Of a stretch of DNA of 64,000 nucleotides, positions 24,887 through 33,325 are shown in pieces. Origin of the DNA: Methylobacterium sp. Leaf125 (GTDB lineage: Bacteria > Pseudomonadota > Alphaproteobacteria > Rhizobiales > Beijerinckiaceae); NCBI RefSeq assembly GCF_001423085.1, contig NZ_LMNU01000034.1, positions 62,001-126,000 of the forward strand, in the 5' to 3' direction. Below the pieces are notes generated by a model, which searched no databases, was not told the origin of the DNA, and saw only the letters and a list, made by a program, of their open reading frames with translations. The position numbers were made by a program, and so were the translations under genes. How positions within the stretch are numbered: position 1 is the first letter of the stretch; every line of letters begins with the position of its first letter.

Positions 24887-26109
24887 GGACCGGCCGGGAC
24901 CGTGGCCTCGCGCTCGCGCAAGGTCTCGATGAGGTCGAGGACCCGGGCGACCTGGGCGGGAACGTTCCACCAGGCGGGGGGCACCGGCACGGGTTGGGCG
25001 GCCACGGCCTCCACCAGGAAGGCGGTCTCGGCCAGGGGCAGCGCGATCCGGTGGGGCATGACCGAGCCGGGCATGAGTAATTCGGGCATGACCAAGTCGG
25101 GCCGAGCCAAGCCGTTTCCTGCGGTGAAGGGCAGCAGCGCGCGGGCCATCAGGACGGCCTTGCGACGGCCGGGCACCCGCGCCCGGTTGGCGATCGGGTC
25201 GAGGCCGCGTCGCTCGAGATCGCGGCCGATCTCGGCGTAGATCAGGCGGGCGGCCCGGATGGCGGGCCGGCAATCCAGGGGAAGCCCGGGAATGCCGGCC
25301 TCGGCGCGCGCGTAAAGTGATTCGGCGACCGCGAGGAGGCGACCGACGATCGCCCGCAGCGCCGGGCCCGCGACCGGGTTCGCCAGGAAGGCGTCCGGGT
25401 CGAGGCCGGTCTCCCGCATCCAGGCCAGCGGCAGGTAGAGCCGCCCGGCCCGGGCGTCCTCGCCGACGTCGCGGGCGATGTTGGTGAACTGCATGGCGAC
25501 GCCGAGATCGCAGGCGCGGGCGAGCACGGCGCCGTCGCGCACGCCCATCAGCACGGTCATCATCGCGCCGACGCTGCCGGCGACCCGGGCCGCATAGGCG
25601 GTGAGGTCGGACAGGGTCTCGTAGCGCCGCCCCTGCGCGTCCCAGGCCAGCCCCTCGATGAGGGCGGCGGGCAGGGCCTGGGGCAGCCTGTGGGCGGCCA
25701 CGAGGTCGGCCATGGCCCGGTCGGGGGGCGAATCGGACGGGGCGTCGTCGTAGATGCGGGCGAGGCGCGCTGCGAGGCGCGCCAGGGCGGCCGGACGGTC
25801 GCGGGAGATCGCGTCGTCGACGGCATCGTCGGAGAGGCGGCAGAAGGCGTAGAGCCCGTAGGCCGGGCGCCGGACTCGCGCCGGCAACAGGGCGGAGGCG
25901 GCGAAGAAGCTGCGCGACCCGTCTCGGATCGCGGCCCGGCAGGCGGCATGGTCGGCCGCATCCGCGTGGGGCATCGCCCAGAGCGGCGGCCGCTCCGGCC
26001 CGCGCCGGACGGCGTCGAACAGGGTGAGCGCGGGCCGGAGGGGTTCGGGCGGAAGCGGTTCGGGCCGGCGGGTGAGACCCTGCGACCTGTCAGGCGAAGA
26101 GACGCGCAT
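24883..26109 (-). CDS. crtB: Phytoene synthase
   Basis: Encodes 408 residues from the ATG at 26109, overlapping the crtI stop by 20 bases. It condenses two geranylgeranyl diphosphates to phytoene. Asp-rich motifs are intact (C-R-L-S-D-D-A-V-D-D and N-I-A-R-D-V-G-E-D). The first 45 residues are Pro/Arg-rich and not conserved; the ATG at 25974 (M-P-H-A-D-A-A-D) matches the usual family start and may be the true one. Near the C-terminus a 20-residue insertion consists of four 5-residue repeats (G-L-A-R-P, D-L-V-M-P, E-L-L-M-P, G-S-V-M-P). Confidence 0.93.
   Translation of the reverse strand: MRVSSPDRSQGLTRRPEPLPPEPLRPALTLFDAVRRGPERPPLWAMPHADAADHAACRAAIRDGSRSFFAASALLPARVRRPAYGLYAFCRLSDDAVDDAISRDRPAALARLAARLARIYDDAPSDSPPDRAMADLVAAHRLPQALPAALIEGLAWDAQGRRYETLSDLTAYAARVAGSVGAMMTVLMGVRDGAVLARACDLGVAMQFTNIARDVGEDARAGRLYLPLAWMRETGLDPDAFLANPVAGPALRAIVGRLLAVAESLYARAEAGIPGLPLDCRPAIRAARLIYAEIGRDLERRGLDPIANRARVPGRRKAVLMARALLPFTAGNGLARPDLVMPELLMPGSVMPHRIALPLAETAFLVEAVAAQPVPVPPAWWNVPAQVARVLDLIETLREREATVPAGP
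25054..25113 (-). repeat. Four 15-bp tandem repeats inside crtB
   Basis: On the plus strand the units begin GGGCATGACC, GGGCATGAGT, GGGCATGACC and GGGCCGAGCC at 25054, 25069, 25084 and 25099. They keep the crtB frame and sit between the conserved synthase core and the C-terminal helix. Confidence 0.8.
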
Positions 26110-27616
26110 CCGGCACCACCGTGTCGAGGACCTTGGCCGAGGACAGGACGCCGGGGAGCCCGGCCCCCGGATGGGTGCCCGCGCCGACGAGGTAGAGATT
26201 GCGGAACGCCGACGAGGCGTTGTGCGGACGGAACCAGGCCGATTGCGTCAGCACGGGTTCGAGGCCGAAGCCGGAGCCGCGGAAGCTCCGGAAATCGCCG
26301 GCGAAATCCGCCGGCGTGGTGACGCGGGAGGTGACGATCGCGTCCGAGAGGCCCGGCATCACCGAGCCCTCCAGGCTGTCGGCGATGGCCTTCCGGTAGG
26401 GTTCGCCCAGCACCGACCAGTCCTGCCCGCCGGCGAGATTCGGCACCGGGGCCAGCACGTAGAAGGCATCGCAGCCCGGCGGCGCCAGGAGCGGGTCGGT
26501 GGCGGTGGGGCGGTGCAGGTAGAGGCTGAAATCCGGCGCCAGGACCTTGCGGACGAAGATGTCCTCGATCAGCGCGCGGTAGCGCGGCCCCATCAGGATG
26601 GTGTGGTGGGCGATGTCCGGGAACTGCCGGTTCGTGCCGAAGTACCAGACGAAGAGGCCCATGGAGGAGGACGAGGCCTTGAGCTTCGCCCGGTGCCAGG
26701 ACCGGCCCTCCTCGCCGAGCAGCGACAGGTAGGTCTCGGCGGAATCGGCGTTCGAGACGACGATGTCGGCGGGGATGCGGGTGCCGTCGGCGAGGGTGAC
26801 TCCGGTGGCCGCCCCGGCCGCGACGTCGATCCGGGCCACGTCGGCCCGGTAGCGCACGGCGCCGCCCTGCCCCGCGATCAGCCCGACGAGGCCGTCGACC
26901 AGGCGGCCGGTGCCGCCCATGGCGAAATGCACGCCCCAGCGGCGCTCTAGGTGCGCGATCAGGCAGTAGATGGCGCTGGCCCGGAAGGGCGAGCCGCCGA
27001 TCAGCAGGGGATGGAAGCTGAAGATGGTGCGCAGGCGCTCGTCGCGGATATGGCGCGCCACGAGGTCGTAGACCGAGCGATGGCCGCCGAGGCGCAGCAG
27101 CGAGGGCGTGATCCGCAGCATGTCGCGGACCGACGAGAAGGCGACGTGCCCGAGTTCCTCGAACCCGACCCGGCAGATCGCGGCGCTGCGCGCCATGAAG
27201 CGCTCGTAGCCGGGGACGTCCTCGGGCGAGAACCGCGCCACCTCGGCCCGCATCGCTTCCGGGTCGCCGCTATAGTCGAAGGTGGCGCCGTCCGGGAAGC
27301 GGATGCGGTAGAACGGCAGCATCGGCGCCAGGGTGACGTCGTCGGCCATGCGCCGCCCGCACAGGCTCCAGAGCTCCTCGAACAGGAACGGCGCCGTGAC
27401 GATGGTCGGCCCGGCATCGAAGGTGAAGCCGTCCTGGCGGTGGACGCGGGCCCGTCCGCCGGGCTGATCCAGGCGCTCCAGCACCGTCACCCGGTAGCCC
27501 CGGGCGCCGAGACGCACCGCCGCCGCCAGCCCGCCGAAGCCACTGCCGATCACCACCGCGTGCGGGCGGGGAGACCGGGTCGTCGCGAGGCTCGGCGAGT
27601 CGGCGAGTGTCAACAT
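26090..27616 (-). CDS. crtI: Phytoene desaturase
   Basis: Encodes 508 residues. FAD motif V-V-I-G-S-G-F-G-G-L near the N-terminus and the bacterial phytoene dehydrogenase signature at the C-terminus (G-A-G-T-H-P-G-A-G-L-P-G-V). It converts phytoene to neurosporene or lycopene. The ATG at 27616 lies inside a PpsR-type palindrome; a start further in is possible because the first 17 residues are not conserved. Heads the crtI-crtB-orf53 unit. Confidence 0.94.
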   Translation of the reverse strand: MLTLADSPSLATTRSPRPHAVVIGSGFGGLAAAVRLGARGYRVTVLERLDQPGGRARVHRQDGFTFDAGPTIVTAPFLFEELWSLCGRRMADDVTLAPMLPFYRIRFPDGATFDYSGDPEAMRAEVARFSPEDVPGYERFMARSAAICRVGFEELGHVAFSSVRDMLRITPSLLRLGGHRSVYDLVARHIRDERLRTIFSFHPLLIGGSPFRASAIYCLIAHLERRWGVHFAMGGTGRLVDGLVGLIAGQGGAVRYRADVARIDVAAGAATGVTLADGTRIPADIVVSNADSAETYLSLLGEEGRSWHRAKLKASSSSMGLFVWYFGTNRQFPDIAHHTILMGPRYRALIEDIFVRKVLAPDFSLYLHRPTATDPLLAPPGCDAFYVLAPVPNLAGGQDWSVLGEPYRKAIADSLEGSVMPGLSDAIVTSRVTTPADFAGDFRSFRGSGFGLEPVLTQSAWFRPHNASSAFRNLYLVGAGTHPGAGLPGVLSSAKVLDTVVPDARLFA

Positions 27617-27625
27617 AGACTGACA
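27608..27625. promoter_or_regulatory. PpsR/CrtJ-type palindrome overlapping the crtI start
   Basis: Exact TGT-N12-ACA, extended form TGTCA-N8-TGACA. It includes the annotated crtI ATG (27614-27616), so a bound repressor would sit over the translation start or, if crtI starts further in, between promoter and gene. Confidence 0.85.
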
Positions 27626-27724
27626 CTATTCGCGTCAGGCCGTCGGGCGCAAGCGCGATTCTGCGGGCGCTCCCTACGCATGACGTTCGCCGGGATCCCG
27701 CACGCGACGGGCGTCGGGGCAGGC

Positions 27725-28357
27725 TCAGCGGCGGGCTTCGGTCATCATCCGGACGGCGAGGCCGGCCAGGACCGTTCCCATGACCCAGCGCTGGACGAGG
27801 GCGAAGGAGGGCCGGCGCGTCAGGAACAGGGCGATCGCCCCCGCCGAGAGCGCGACGGCGGCGTTGACCATGACGCTGAGGGCGATCTGGATCGCCCCGA
27901 GGCTCAGGGCCTGGGCGAAGACGCTGCCCCGGGCGGGATCGATGAACTGCGGCAGCAGCGACAGGTAGATCACCGCGATCTTCGGATTGAGCAGGTTCGT
28001 CAGGAAGCCCATCAGGAACAGCTTGCGGGGGCTATCCTGCGGCAGGGCCTTCACCGCGAAGGGGGAGCGCCCGCCCGGGCGGACCGCTTGCCAGGCGAGC
28101 CAGAGCAGGTAGAGGCCGCCGACGAGGCGGATGGCGTCGTACGCATAGGGCACCGCCAGGACCAGGGCGGTGAGGCCGAAGGCGGCGCACAGCATGTAGA
28201 CGACGAACCCGAGGGCGACGCCGCCCAGGGAGATCAGGCCGGCCCGCGGCCCCTGACAGATCGAGCGCGAGATCAGGTAGGCCATGTTCGGCCCGGGCGT
28301 CAGGGCCATGCCGAGGGCGATCGCCGCGAAGGCGAGGAGGCTCGTGGTTCCGGGCAC
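27725..28357 (-). CDS. LysE/RhtB family amino-acid exporter
   Basis: Encodes 210 residues from a GTG at 28357. Family features: G-M-A-L-T-P-G-P-N at the N-terminus and L-L-N-P-K-I-A-V-I-Y in the middle, with about six membrane helices. Members export amino acids such as threonine, homoserine lactone or lysine; the substrate cannot be told. It lies between photosynthesis gene blocks upstream of crtI in the same direction with a 108-base gap. Probably an unrelated gene at the junction. Confidence 0.88.
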   Translation of the reverse strand: MPGTTSLLAFAAIALGMALTPGPNMAYLISRSICQGPRAGLISLGGVALGFVVYMLCAAFGLTALVLAVPYAYDAIRLVGGLYLLWLAWQAVRPGGRSPFAVKALPQDSPRKLFLMGFLTNLLNPKIAVIYLSLLPQFIDPARGSVFAQALSLGAIQIALSVMVNAAVALSAGAIALFLTRRPSFALVQRWVMGTVLAGLAVRMMTEARR

Positions 28358-28554
28358 CTTGGGTCCAACTCCGTGTGAAGCTTAAGGGGACGCCGGCCCG
28401 GGAGGCGGCCGCGACCGACTGCGATCCGCGCCGGCCCCGCGTCTTCCCGCATCGGCGGCGCGATGGCCACGGGAAATCGCCGGGCGACCACAACCCCCAC
28501 CGGTAAACCCTGGCGGAAGGGATCCCGGCTGAGACCGATCGTGCGGACGATCAG

Positions 28555-28580
28555 GGAACATTGGCCCGCGACGACCCGTC
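28555..28580 (+). promoter_or_regulatory. Possible EcfG-type (general stress) promoter
   Basis: GGAAC at 28555-28559 is followed after 17 bases by CGTC (28577-28580), close to the alphaproteobacterial EcfG pattern GGAAC-N16/17-CGTT. It lies 36 bases upstream of the small ORF at 28616. A perfect 6-bp inverted repeat (28537-28542 with 28547-28552) lies just before it. Confidence 0.4.
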
Positions 28581-28615
28581 AATATCAGAGGTCGTCCGAA
28601 CCAGAGGGCTCTGCC

Positions 28616-28738
28616 ATGCCGCAAATGTTCGATTGGATCTTCTTCGCAATCATCCTGCCCGTCCCTGCCTATCTCGTCTGGGACTGGTATCAGCATCGCG
28701 GGGACCCGCAGGCGGAGCGGGATGCCAGACCGCGCTAG
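28616..28738 (+). CDS. Possible 40-residue membrane peptide
   Basis: An ATG at 28616 opens a 40-codon frame with a single membrane helix (about residues 5-23, D-W-I-F-F-A-I-I-L-P) and a charged tail. It ends in the first copy of the 31-bp repeat, whose TAG supplies the stop. The upstream EcfG-like boxes support it as a small stress-regulated gene, but the ribosome binding site is weak and no homologue is known to me. Confidence 0.45.
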   Translation: MPQMFDWIFFAIILPVPAYLVWDWYQHRGDPQAERDARPR

Positions 28739-28804
28739 CGCGGCGTCTCCACCTCCCAAGTCGCGCTAGCGCGGCGTCTCCACCTCCCAAGTCGCGCTAG
28801 CGCG
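28731..28804. repeat. 2.4 copies of a 31-bp tandem repeat with palindromic core
   Basis: Units at 28731-28761 and 28762-28792 are identical, and a partial third copy covers 28793-28804. Each starts with the 12-base palindrome CGCGCTAGCGCG. The first palindrome supplies the stop of the 40-residue ORF (+) and the third supplies the stop of the acetyltransferase (-). This looks like a local duplication that moved apart two convergent genes. Confidence 0.9.
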
Positions 28805-29387
28805 ACTTCGCCAACTGCCAGGTCAGGTGGGTCCGCACGGTCGGCCAGTCCGGCGCGACGATACTGTAGACGCAGGTATCCCGCAGGGAGCCGTCCGCCA
28901 GGCGCTGGTGGTGGCGCAGGATGCCGTCGAGGCGCGCCCCGAGGCGCTCGATGGCACGCCGGCTCGCCTGGTTCATCACATGGGTGCGGAATTCCACGGC
29001 AAGGCAGCCGAGGGTCTCGAAGGCGTGGCCCAGCAGCAGGCGCTTCGCCTCGGTGTTCAGGGGGGAGCGCTGGACCCGTGCGGCGTACCAGGTTGAGCCG
29101 ATCTCCACCCGCGGCCCGGCGGCGTCGATGTTCATGTAGGTGGTCATCCCGACGGGACGGCCGCCGGGTCCGTCGAGGACGGTGAAGGGCAGCATCGTGC
29201 CCGCGTCCTGCAGGCCGAGGCGGCGCTCGATCTCGGCGGCCATCCGCTCCGGCGCGGGGATCGCCGTGTACCAGAGGCGCCAGAGTTGGCCGTCCTGCAC
29301 CGCCTCGGACAGGGCCGCGGCGTGGTCCAGCGCCAGCGGCACGAGTTCGACATGCCGGCCGGTGAGGGTGACGGGCGTCAGGGCCAT
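28797..29387 (-). CDS. GNAT family N-acetyltransferase (RimJ/RimL-like)
   Basis: Encodes 196 residues from the ATG at 29387. RimL-type features: L-T-G-R-H-V-E-L-V-P-L at the start, E-I-G-S-T-W-Y in the strand 4 region and a C-terminal N-Q-A-S-R-R-A-I-E-R-L-G-A segment (acetyl-CoA side). It may acetylate a protein N-terminus or a small molecule; the substrate is unknown. Its stop lies in the tandem repeat. It follows bchO by 98 bases in the same direction but is not a known photosynthesis gene. Confidence 0.85.
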   Translation of the reverse strand: MALTPVTLTGRHVELVPLALDHAAALSEAVQDGQLWRLWYTAIPAPERMAAEIERRLGLQDAGTMLPFTVLDGPGGRPVGMTTYMNIDAAGPRVEIGSTWYAARVQRSPLNTEAKRLLLGHAFETLGCLAVEFRTHVMNQASRRAIERLGARLDGILRHHQRLADGSLRDTCVYSIVAPDWPTVRTHLTWQLAKSR

Positions 29388-29485
29388 GGACAGCAACCTC
29401 GCGGACAGGCGCCGGGCCGGCGCCGTCTCCGGACATCCGCAATCGGACATCCTGCGTCCGTCGGTGCGACCGGGCCGCGGCCGCG

Positions 29486-30397
29486 TCAAGCCCCGGCGGA
29501 CGGGTGTCCCGCAGCGATCTGCTCCCCGTAGGCCGCGATGATGGCGTCGGCGATGCGCCCCGGGTCCTCCTCGTGGGCGAGGTGCCCGAGATTGCGGATC
29601 AGGCGGACCCGGGCCTGGGGCAGCCGGTCCTTGAGGGCGAAGGCGGTCTCGGGGGCGATCGCCTTGTCGTCCCCGCCGACGAGGAGCAGCGTCGGCACCG
29701 CGAGCCGGCCGATCTCCCGGTCGAGGGCGGCGAGGTTCCAGTTCGCCATCATGCCCAGCGCACCGGCCACGTGGCCCGGGCAGCGGAAGAGGCGCCGGTA
29801 GAGCTCGAGACCGCGGGCGTCGAGCCGCGAGCCGGTGCCGCGGATCAGGCGCTCCACCGCCGGACGGTCGGCGGTCCAGGCGAAGATCCGCGGGGTGACG
29901 GGGTTGAGGAACAGCATCCGGGCGAGCCCCGGGAACAGCACCGAGGCGAGGCCCGGAAACGGCGTCAGCGCGCCGTTCAGGGCCACCAGCAGGCGGGGCG
30001 CGAGCCCGTCGAGGCAGAGCCGGACCAGGATCGCCGCGCCGGCGGAATGCCCGACCACGAGGTCCGGCGACAGGTCGAGACTGCGCAGCAGGTCGCGGAT
30101 CGCCGCCGCCATGCCGGGCAGGGACAGGCGCCCGGCGGGCAGCGGGTCGGTGAAGCCGTGGCCCGGCAGGTCCGGGGCCACGACCCGGAAGTGGTCGGCG
30201 AGCCGCGGCGCGAGGCCCGCCCAGGAATGGGTGGCGGCCCCGGTGCCGTGCAGGAGCAGGACCACGGGCGCGTCGGGCGCCCCGAACTCCTGCACGTGCC
30301 AGGTCAGGTCGGCGGCCCGGACGAAGCGGCTCGCGGCGCGGTTGGGCCAATCCGCGCCGTCGCGCTCCCACTGGGGCCGGTCGCTCGGCGCAGGCAT
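29486..30397 (-). CDS. bchO: Magnesium chelatase accessory protein, alpha/beta hydrolase
   Basis: Encodes 303 residues with an alpha/beta hydrolase fold: oxyanion segment L-L-H-G-T-G, nucleophile Ser118 in G-H-S-A-G, and a late G-H-L-A-H-E with the probable catalytic His. BchO accompanies bchID in purple bacteria and is thought to assist Mg-chelatase; its reaction is unsettled. It starts 10 bases after bchD, making bchIDO one unit. Likely the end of the long bchF-to-bchO run. Confidence 0.92.
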   Translation of the reverse strand: MPAPSDRPQWERDGADWPNRAASRFVRAADLTWHVQEFGAPDAPVVLLLHGTGAATHSWAGLAPRLADHFRVVAPDLPGHGFTDPLPAGRLSLPGMAAAIRDLLRSLDLSPDLVVGHSAGAAILVRLCLDGLAPRLLVALNGALTPFPGLASVLFPGLARMLFLNPVTPRIFAWTADRPAVERLIRGTGSRLDARGLELYRRLFRCPGHVAGALGMMANWNLAALDREIGRLAVPTLLLVGGDDKAIAPETAFALKDRLPQARVRLIRNLGHLAHEEDPGRIADAIIAAYGEQIAAGHPSAGA

Positions 30398-30407
30398 CGC
30401 AGATCCT

Positions 30408-32111
30408 TCAGCGGGCCGAGCGGATCGCGGTGCTCATGGCCGCGGCATCGGCGTAGGGAAGCGGGACATAGCGCGCGCCCATCGCTTCGGCGAGGCGCCA
30501 CGCGGCCTCCTGCGGCCGCGCCGCGGTGTCGATGAGGATCGTGCGGATCGCGGCGGCCCGCAGAAGGCCGGCGGCGTTCAGGGCCTCGGCGCCGGCCGCG
30601 GCCCGGCCGGGCGCACCGGAGCGGGCGACGTTGGCGCGCCCGTCGGTGAGCACCACCACCACCGGGGTTCCACCGCTGCGCCGGACGGCGCGGGCGAGGT
30701 CGCCGGCGGCGTCGAGGCCGGCGGCGAGGGGCGTGCCCCCGCCCCCCGGCAGGGCCGAGAGGCCGCGCCGGGCCCGGGCCAGGGCACGGGTGGGCGCCAG
30801 CACGATCTCGGCTTCGCTCCCCCGGAAGGCCACCAGGGCGACCTTGTCGCGGCGGACATAGGCCTCGGCCAGGAGCAGTTCGACGGCGCCCTTCGCTTCG
30901 GCGAGGCGTTCCAGGGCGGCCGAGCCGGAGGCATCGACGGCGAAGATGGTGGTGGTCTCGCTGCACTGCCGGAACCGGGTGATGCGGAAATCTTCGCTCC
31001 GCACCTGAATCAGGCGCGGGGCTCCCCCGGCGCCAGCCCGCAAACGCTGCCAGGGAGCGGCGGCGCGCAGGGTGGGCAGGAGGGCGAGGCGGCCGGTGCG
31101 GGGCGAGCCAGGCCTTATGCCGGCCGGACGCCCGGAGCGCGGCGCCTGCATCACCGCGCCGACGCGGCCGGCCTTCGGCGCGGACGGCGCCGGGCCGGCC
31201 TGCGCCAGCCGGGCGAGGAGATCCGGCGGGATCGCCGCGCGGGCGGCCTCGACGAGGCTCTCGGCCCCCGGTTCGAGGCCGGCCTCAGGGGGCGCGGCAT
31301 CGTCCGGCGCCGGCGGCTCGGACCGCTCCGGCGGCGCAGCGTCCGCCTCCTCCGGGCTCGGGGGCAGGCGCGTGGCGCGCGGCGCCAGGACGAGGCAGGC
31401 GGCTTCGCGGAGATCCGCCGTGCCGAGCGCTCCCTCTTTCGCCAGGAGGCGCACGACGCGCAGCGCCAGCAGCGGGGCCCGCAGGGAGGCGATGCCGAGG
31501 GCGACCGCGACTCCGCAGAGATCCGCCACCGCAGCGTCGATGTCGATGTCGACGTCCGGTTCGGCCGGGTTCGGCTCGGCTTCGGCCGCCGCCCCTTGCG
31601 TCTCGCCCCAGGCGATGCCGGTGAGGTCAAGGCGGAAGGCCAGGCGATCGGCCAGGGCCTCGGGAACCCGGGCGTCGTCGCCCTGCCCTTCGTCGAGGAG
31701 GATGAGGCCGATCCGCGCCGGCGCCCGCGCGGCCAGCCCGTCGCGCTCCGCCCGGACCTCGCCGGTGTCCAGGGCGGCGGCGAGGCGGGCGGCGGTGCCG
31801 GGCGAGAGGCGCTCCGCCATCGGCACGACCACGCACCCGCCATCCGCCTCGGCCAGGAGGCCGGACTGGGCGACGGGGCGCCCAGCGGCCAGAGTCGCGG
31901 CGAGGTCGAGCCCGCCGAGGAGGCGGTCGTCGGCGATGCCCGCCGGCATCCGGCGGAAGGGCCGGCCGGGTCCGAGTTCGCCGGCGAGACGGTCGAGCCA
32001 GAGGTCCCGCACCGGGCCGGCCCCGGCCCGGACGACGACACCGCCGCAAACCTGCGGATCGGTGGCGACGAGGCGCGCCACGCGCAGGGCGCGGGCCCAG
32101 GCGGGGCTCAT
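30408..32111 (-). CDS. bchD: Magnesium chelatase subunit D
   Basis: Encodes 567 residues from the ATG in the ATGA overlap with bchI. The N-terminal AAA-like half has lost its Walker motifs, as usual for BchD; an acidic/Pro-rich linker covers about residues 260-330; the C-terminal von Willebrand A domain has the metal site D-A-S-G-S and L-T-D-G-R-A-N. It forms the platform that links the BchI ATPase rings to BchH. The frame is open far upstream (to 34394) but this is a GC-rich shadow over bchI and hemA. Confidence 0.94.
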   Translation of the reverse strand: MSPAWARALRVARLVATDPQVCGGVVVRAGAGPVRDLWLDRLAGELGPGRPFRRMPAGIADDRLLGGLDLAATLAAGRPVAQSGLLAEADGGCVVVPMAERLSPGTAARLAAALDTGEVRAERDGLAARAPARIGLILLDEGQGDDARVPEALADRLAFRLDLTGIAWGETQGAAAEAEPNPAEPDVDIDIDAAVADLCGVAVALGIASLRAPLLALRVVRLLAKEGALGTADLREAACLVLAPRATRLPPSPEEADAAPPERSEPPAPDDAAPPEAGLEPGAESLVEAARAAIPPDLLARLAQAGPAPSAPKAGRVGAVMQAPRSGRPAGIRPGSPRTGRLALLPTLRAAAPWQRLRAGAGGAPRLIQVRSEDFRITRFRQCSETTTIFAVDASGSAALERLAEAKGAVELLLAEAYVRRDKVALVAFRGSEAEIVLAPTRALARARRGLSALPGGGGTPLAAGLDAAGDLARAVRRSGGTPVVVVLTDGRANVARSGAPGRAAAGAEALNAAGLLRAAAIRTILIDTAARPQEAAWRLAEAMGARYVPLPYADAAAMSTAIRSAR

Positions 32112-33250
32112 CGGGCGAGGAGGTCCTCCACGGCGCGGGCGACCCGCGCGGTGGAGCCCGATTCGTCGAGGGGATTGCGGCGCAGCCGGTGGCGCAGGGC
32201 CGAGGGGGCGATCCGGGCCAGGTGGTCGAGGCCCACGGTCTCGGCGCCCTCGTAGGCCGCGAGCGCCCGGGCGGTCCGCATCAGCGTGAGTTCGCCGCGC
32301 AGGCCGTCGGTGCCCAGCGCCAGGCAGAGCCGCGCCGCGGCCTCCAGGGTGGCGTCGGGCACGCCGAGGCCGGGGAGCCGGGCGCGGGCGGCGGTGAGCG
32401 CCTTGCGGATGGCGCGGTCGGCCTTGGCGTAGCCGGCGCAGAACGCCGCCGGATCGCGCTCGTAGGCGTCGCGGCGGCGGACCACGTCGATGCGGGTCGG
32501 CAGGTCGGTGGGCGTCGTCACCTCGACGGCGAGGCCGAAGCGATCGAGGAGCTGGGGCCGCAACTCGCCCTCCTCCGGGTTGCCGCTGCCGACGAGGACG
32601 AAGCGGGCCGGATGGCGGATGCTCAGGCCCTCGCGCTCCACGGTGTTCACCCCCGAGGCGGCGACGTCGAGGAGGAGATCGACAAGATGGTCCTCCAGCA
32701 GGTTGACCTCGTCGATGTAGAGGAAGCCGCGATTGGCCCGGGCCAGCAGGCCCGGCTCGAAGGCCTTCTCCCCGCGGGTCAGGGCGCGCTCCAGGTCGAG
32801 GGCGCCGACGACCCGGTCCTCGGTGGCGCCGAGCGGCAGGTCCACCACCGGGACGGGGATGGATTCGGCGCGCAGGACCGGCTTCTCGCGGCACAGGTGA
32901 CACTGCTCGGCCGGGCGACCGGGATCGCAGGCATAGGGACAGCCGACCACCGCGGACATCGGTGGCAGCAGGGCGGCGAGGCCGCGGATCGCCGTCGACT
33001 TGCCGGTGCCGCGGTCGCCGAACACCAGCACGCCGCCCACGGACGGATCGACGGCCGCGATCAGCAGCGCCCGGCGCATCTCGTCCTGACCGACGATGGC
33101 CGAGAAGGGAAAGGTCGGCGCGGCCCCGCCCGGGTTGGTTCGCGGCGCCTTGCCCGACCCGGCGGCCCGCAGGATCGGCGGGGTCTCGCTCGCCGACGCC
33201 GCCGAGACCGGTTTCAGGGACATCGCTCGGATCGATCCGTTCACGATCAT
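32108..33250 (-). CDS. bchI: Magnesium chelatase ATPase subunit I
   Basis: Encodes 380 residues from the ATG at 33250, which has AAGGAAG nine bases upstream; the ATG at 33223 is an alternative and an earlier one at 33301 is less likely. AAA+ motifs: Walker [10 protein letters not shown], Walker B F-L-Y-I-D-E-V, sensor V-G-S-G-N-P-E-E-G. It hydrolyses ATP to drive Mg insertion into protoporphyrin IX. Cys pairs between residues 120 and 160 are typical of BchI. Follows hemA by 75 bases. Confidence 0.95.
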   Translation of the reverse strand: MIVNGSIRAMSLKPVSAASASETPPILRAAGSGKAPRTNPGGAAPTFPFSAIVGQDEMRRALLIAAVDPSVGGVLVFGDRGTGKSTAIRGLAALLPPMSAVVGCPYACDPGRPAEQCHLCREKPVLRAESIPVPVVDLPLGATEDRVVGALDLERALTRGEKAFEPGLLARANRGFLYIDEVNLLEDHLVDLLLDVAASGVNTVEREGLSIRHPARFVLVGSGNPEEGELRPQLLDRFGLAVEVTTPTDLPTRIDVVRRRDAYERDPAAFCAGYAKADRAIRKALTAARARLPGLGVPDATLEAAARLCLALGTDGLRGELTLMRTARALAAYEGAETVGLDHLARIAPSALRHRLRRNPLDESGSTARVARAVEDLLAR

Positions 33251-33325
33251 GGGCTTGAACTTCCTTGCGCGAAGCCGCGTACGGAGTCCCCTCCCCCCCA
33301 AACGGGCGGAGGGTTCGCGGGCGTC

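Noticed and set aside
28731..28804. CRISPR-like repeat
   Set aside because: The copies are directly adjacent with no spacers, and there are no cas genes in the window.
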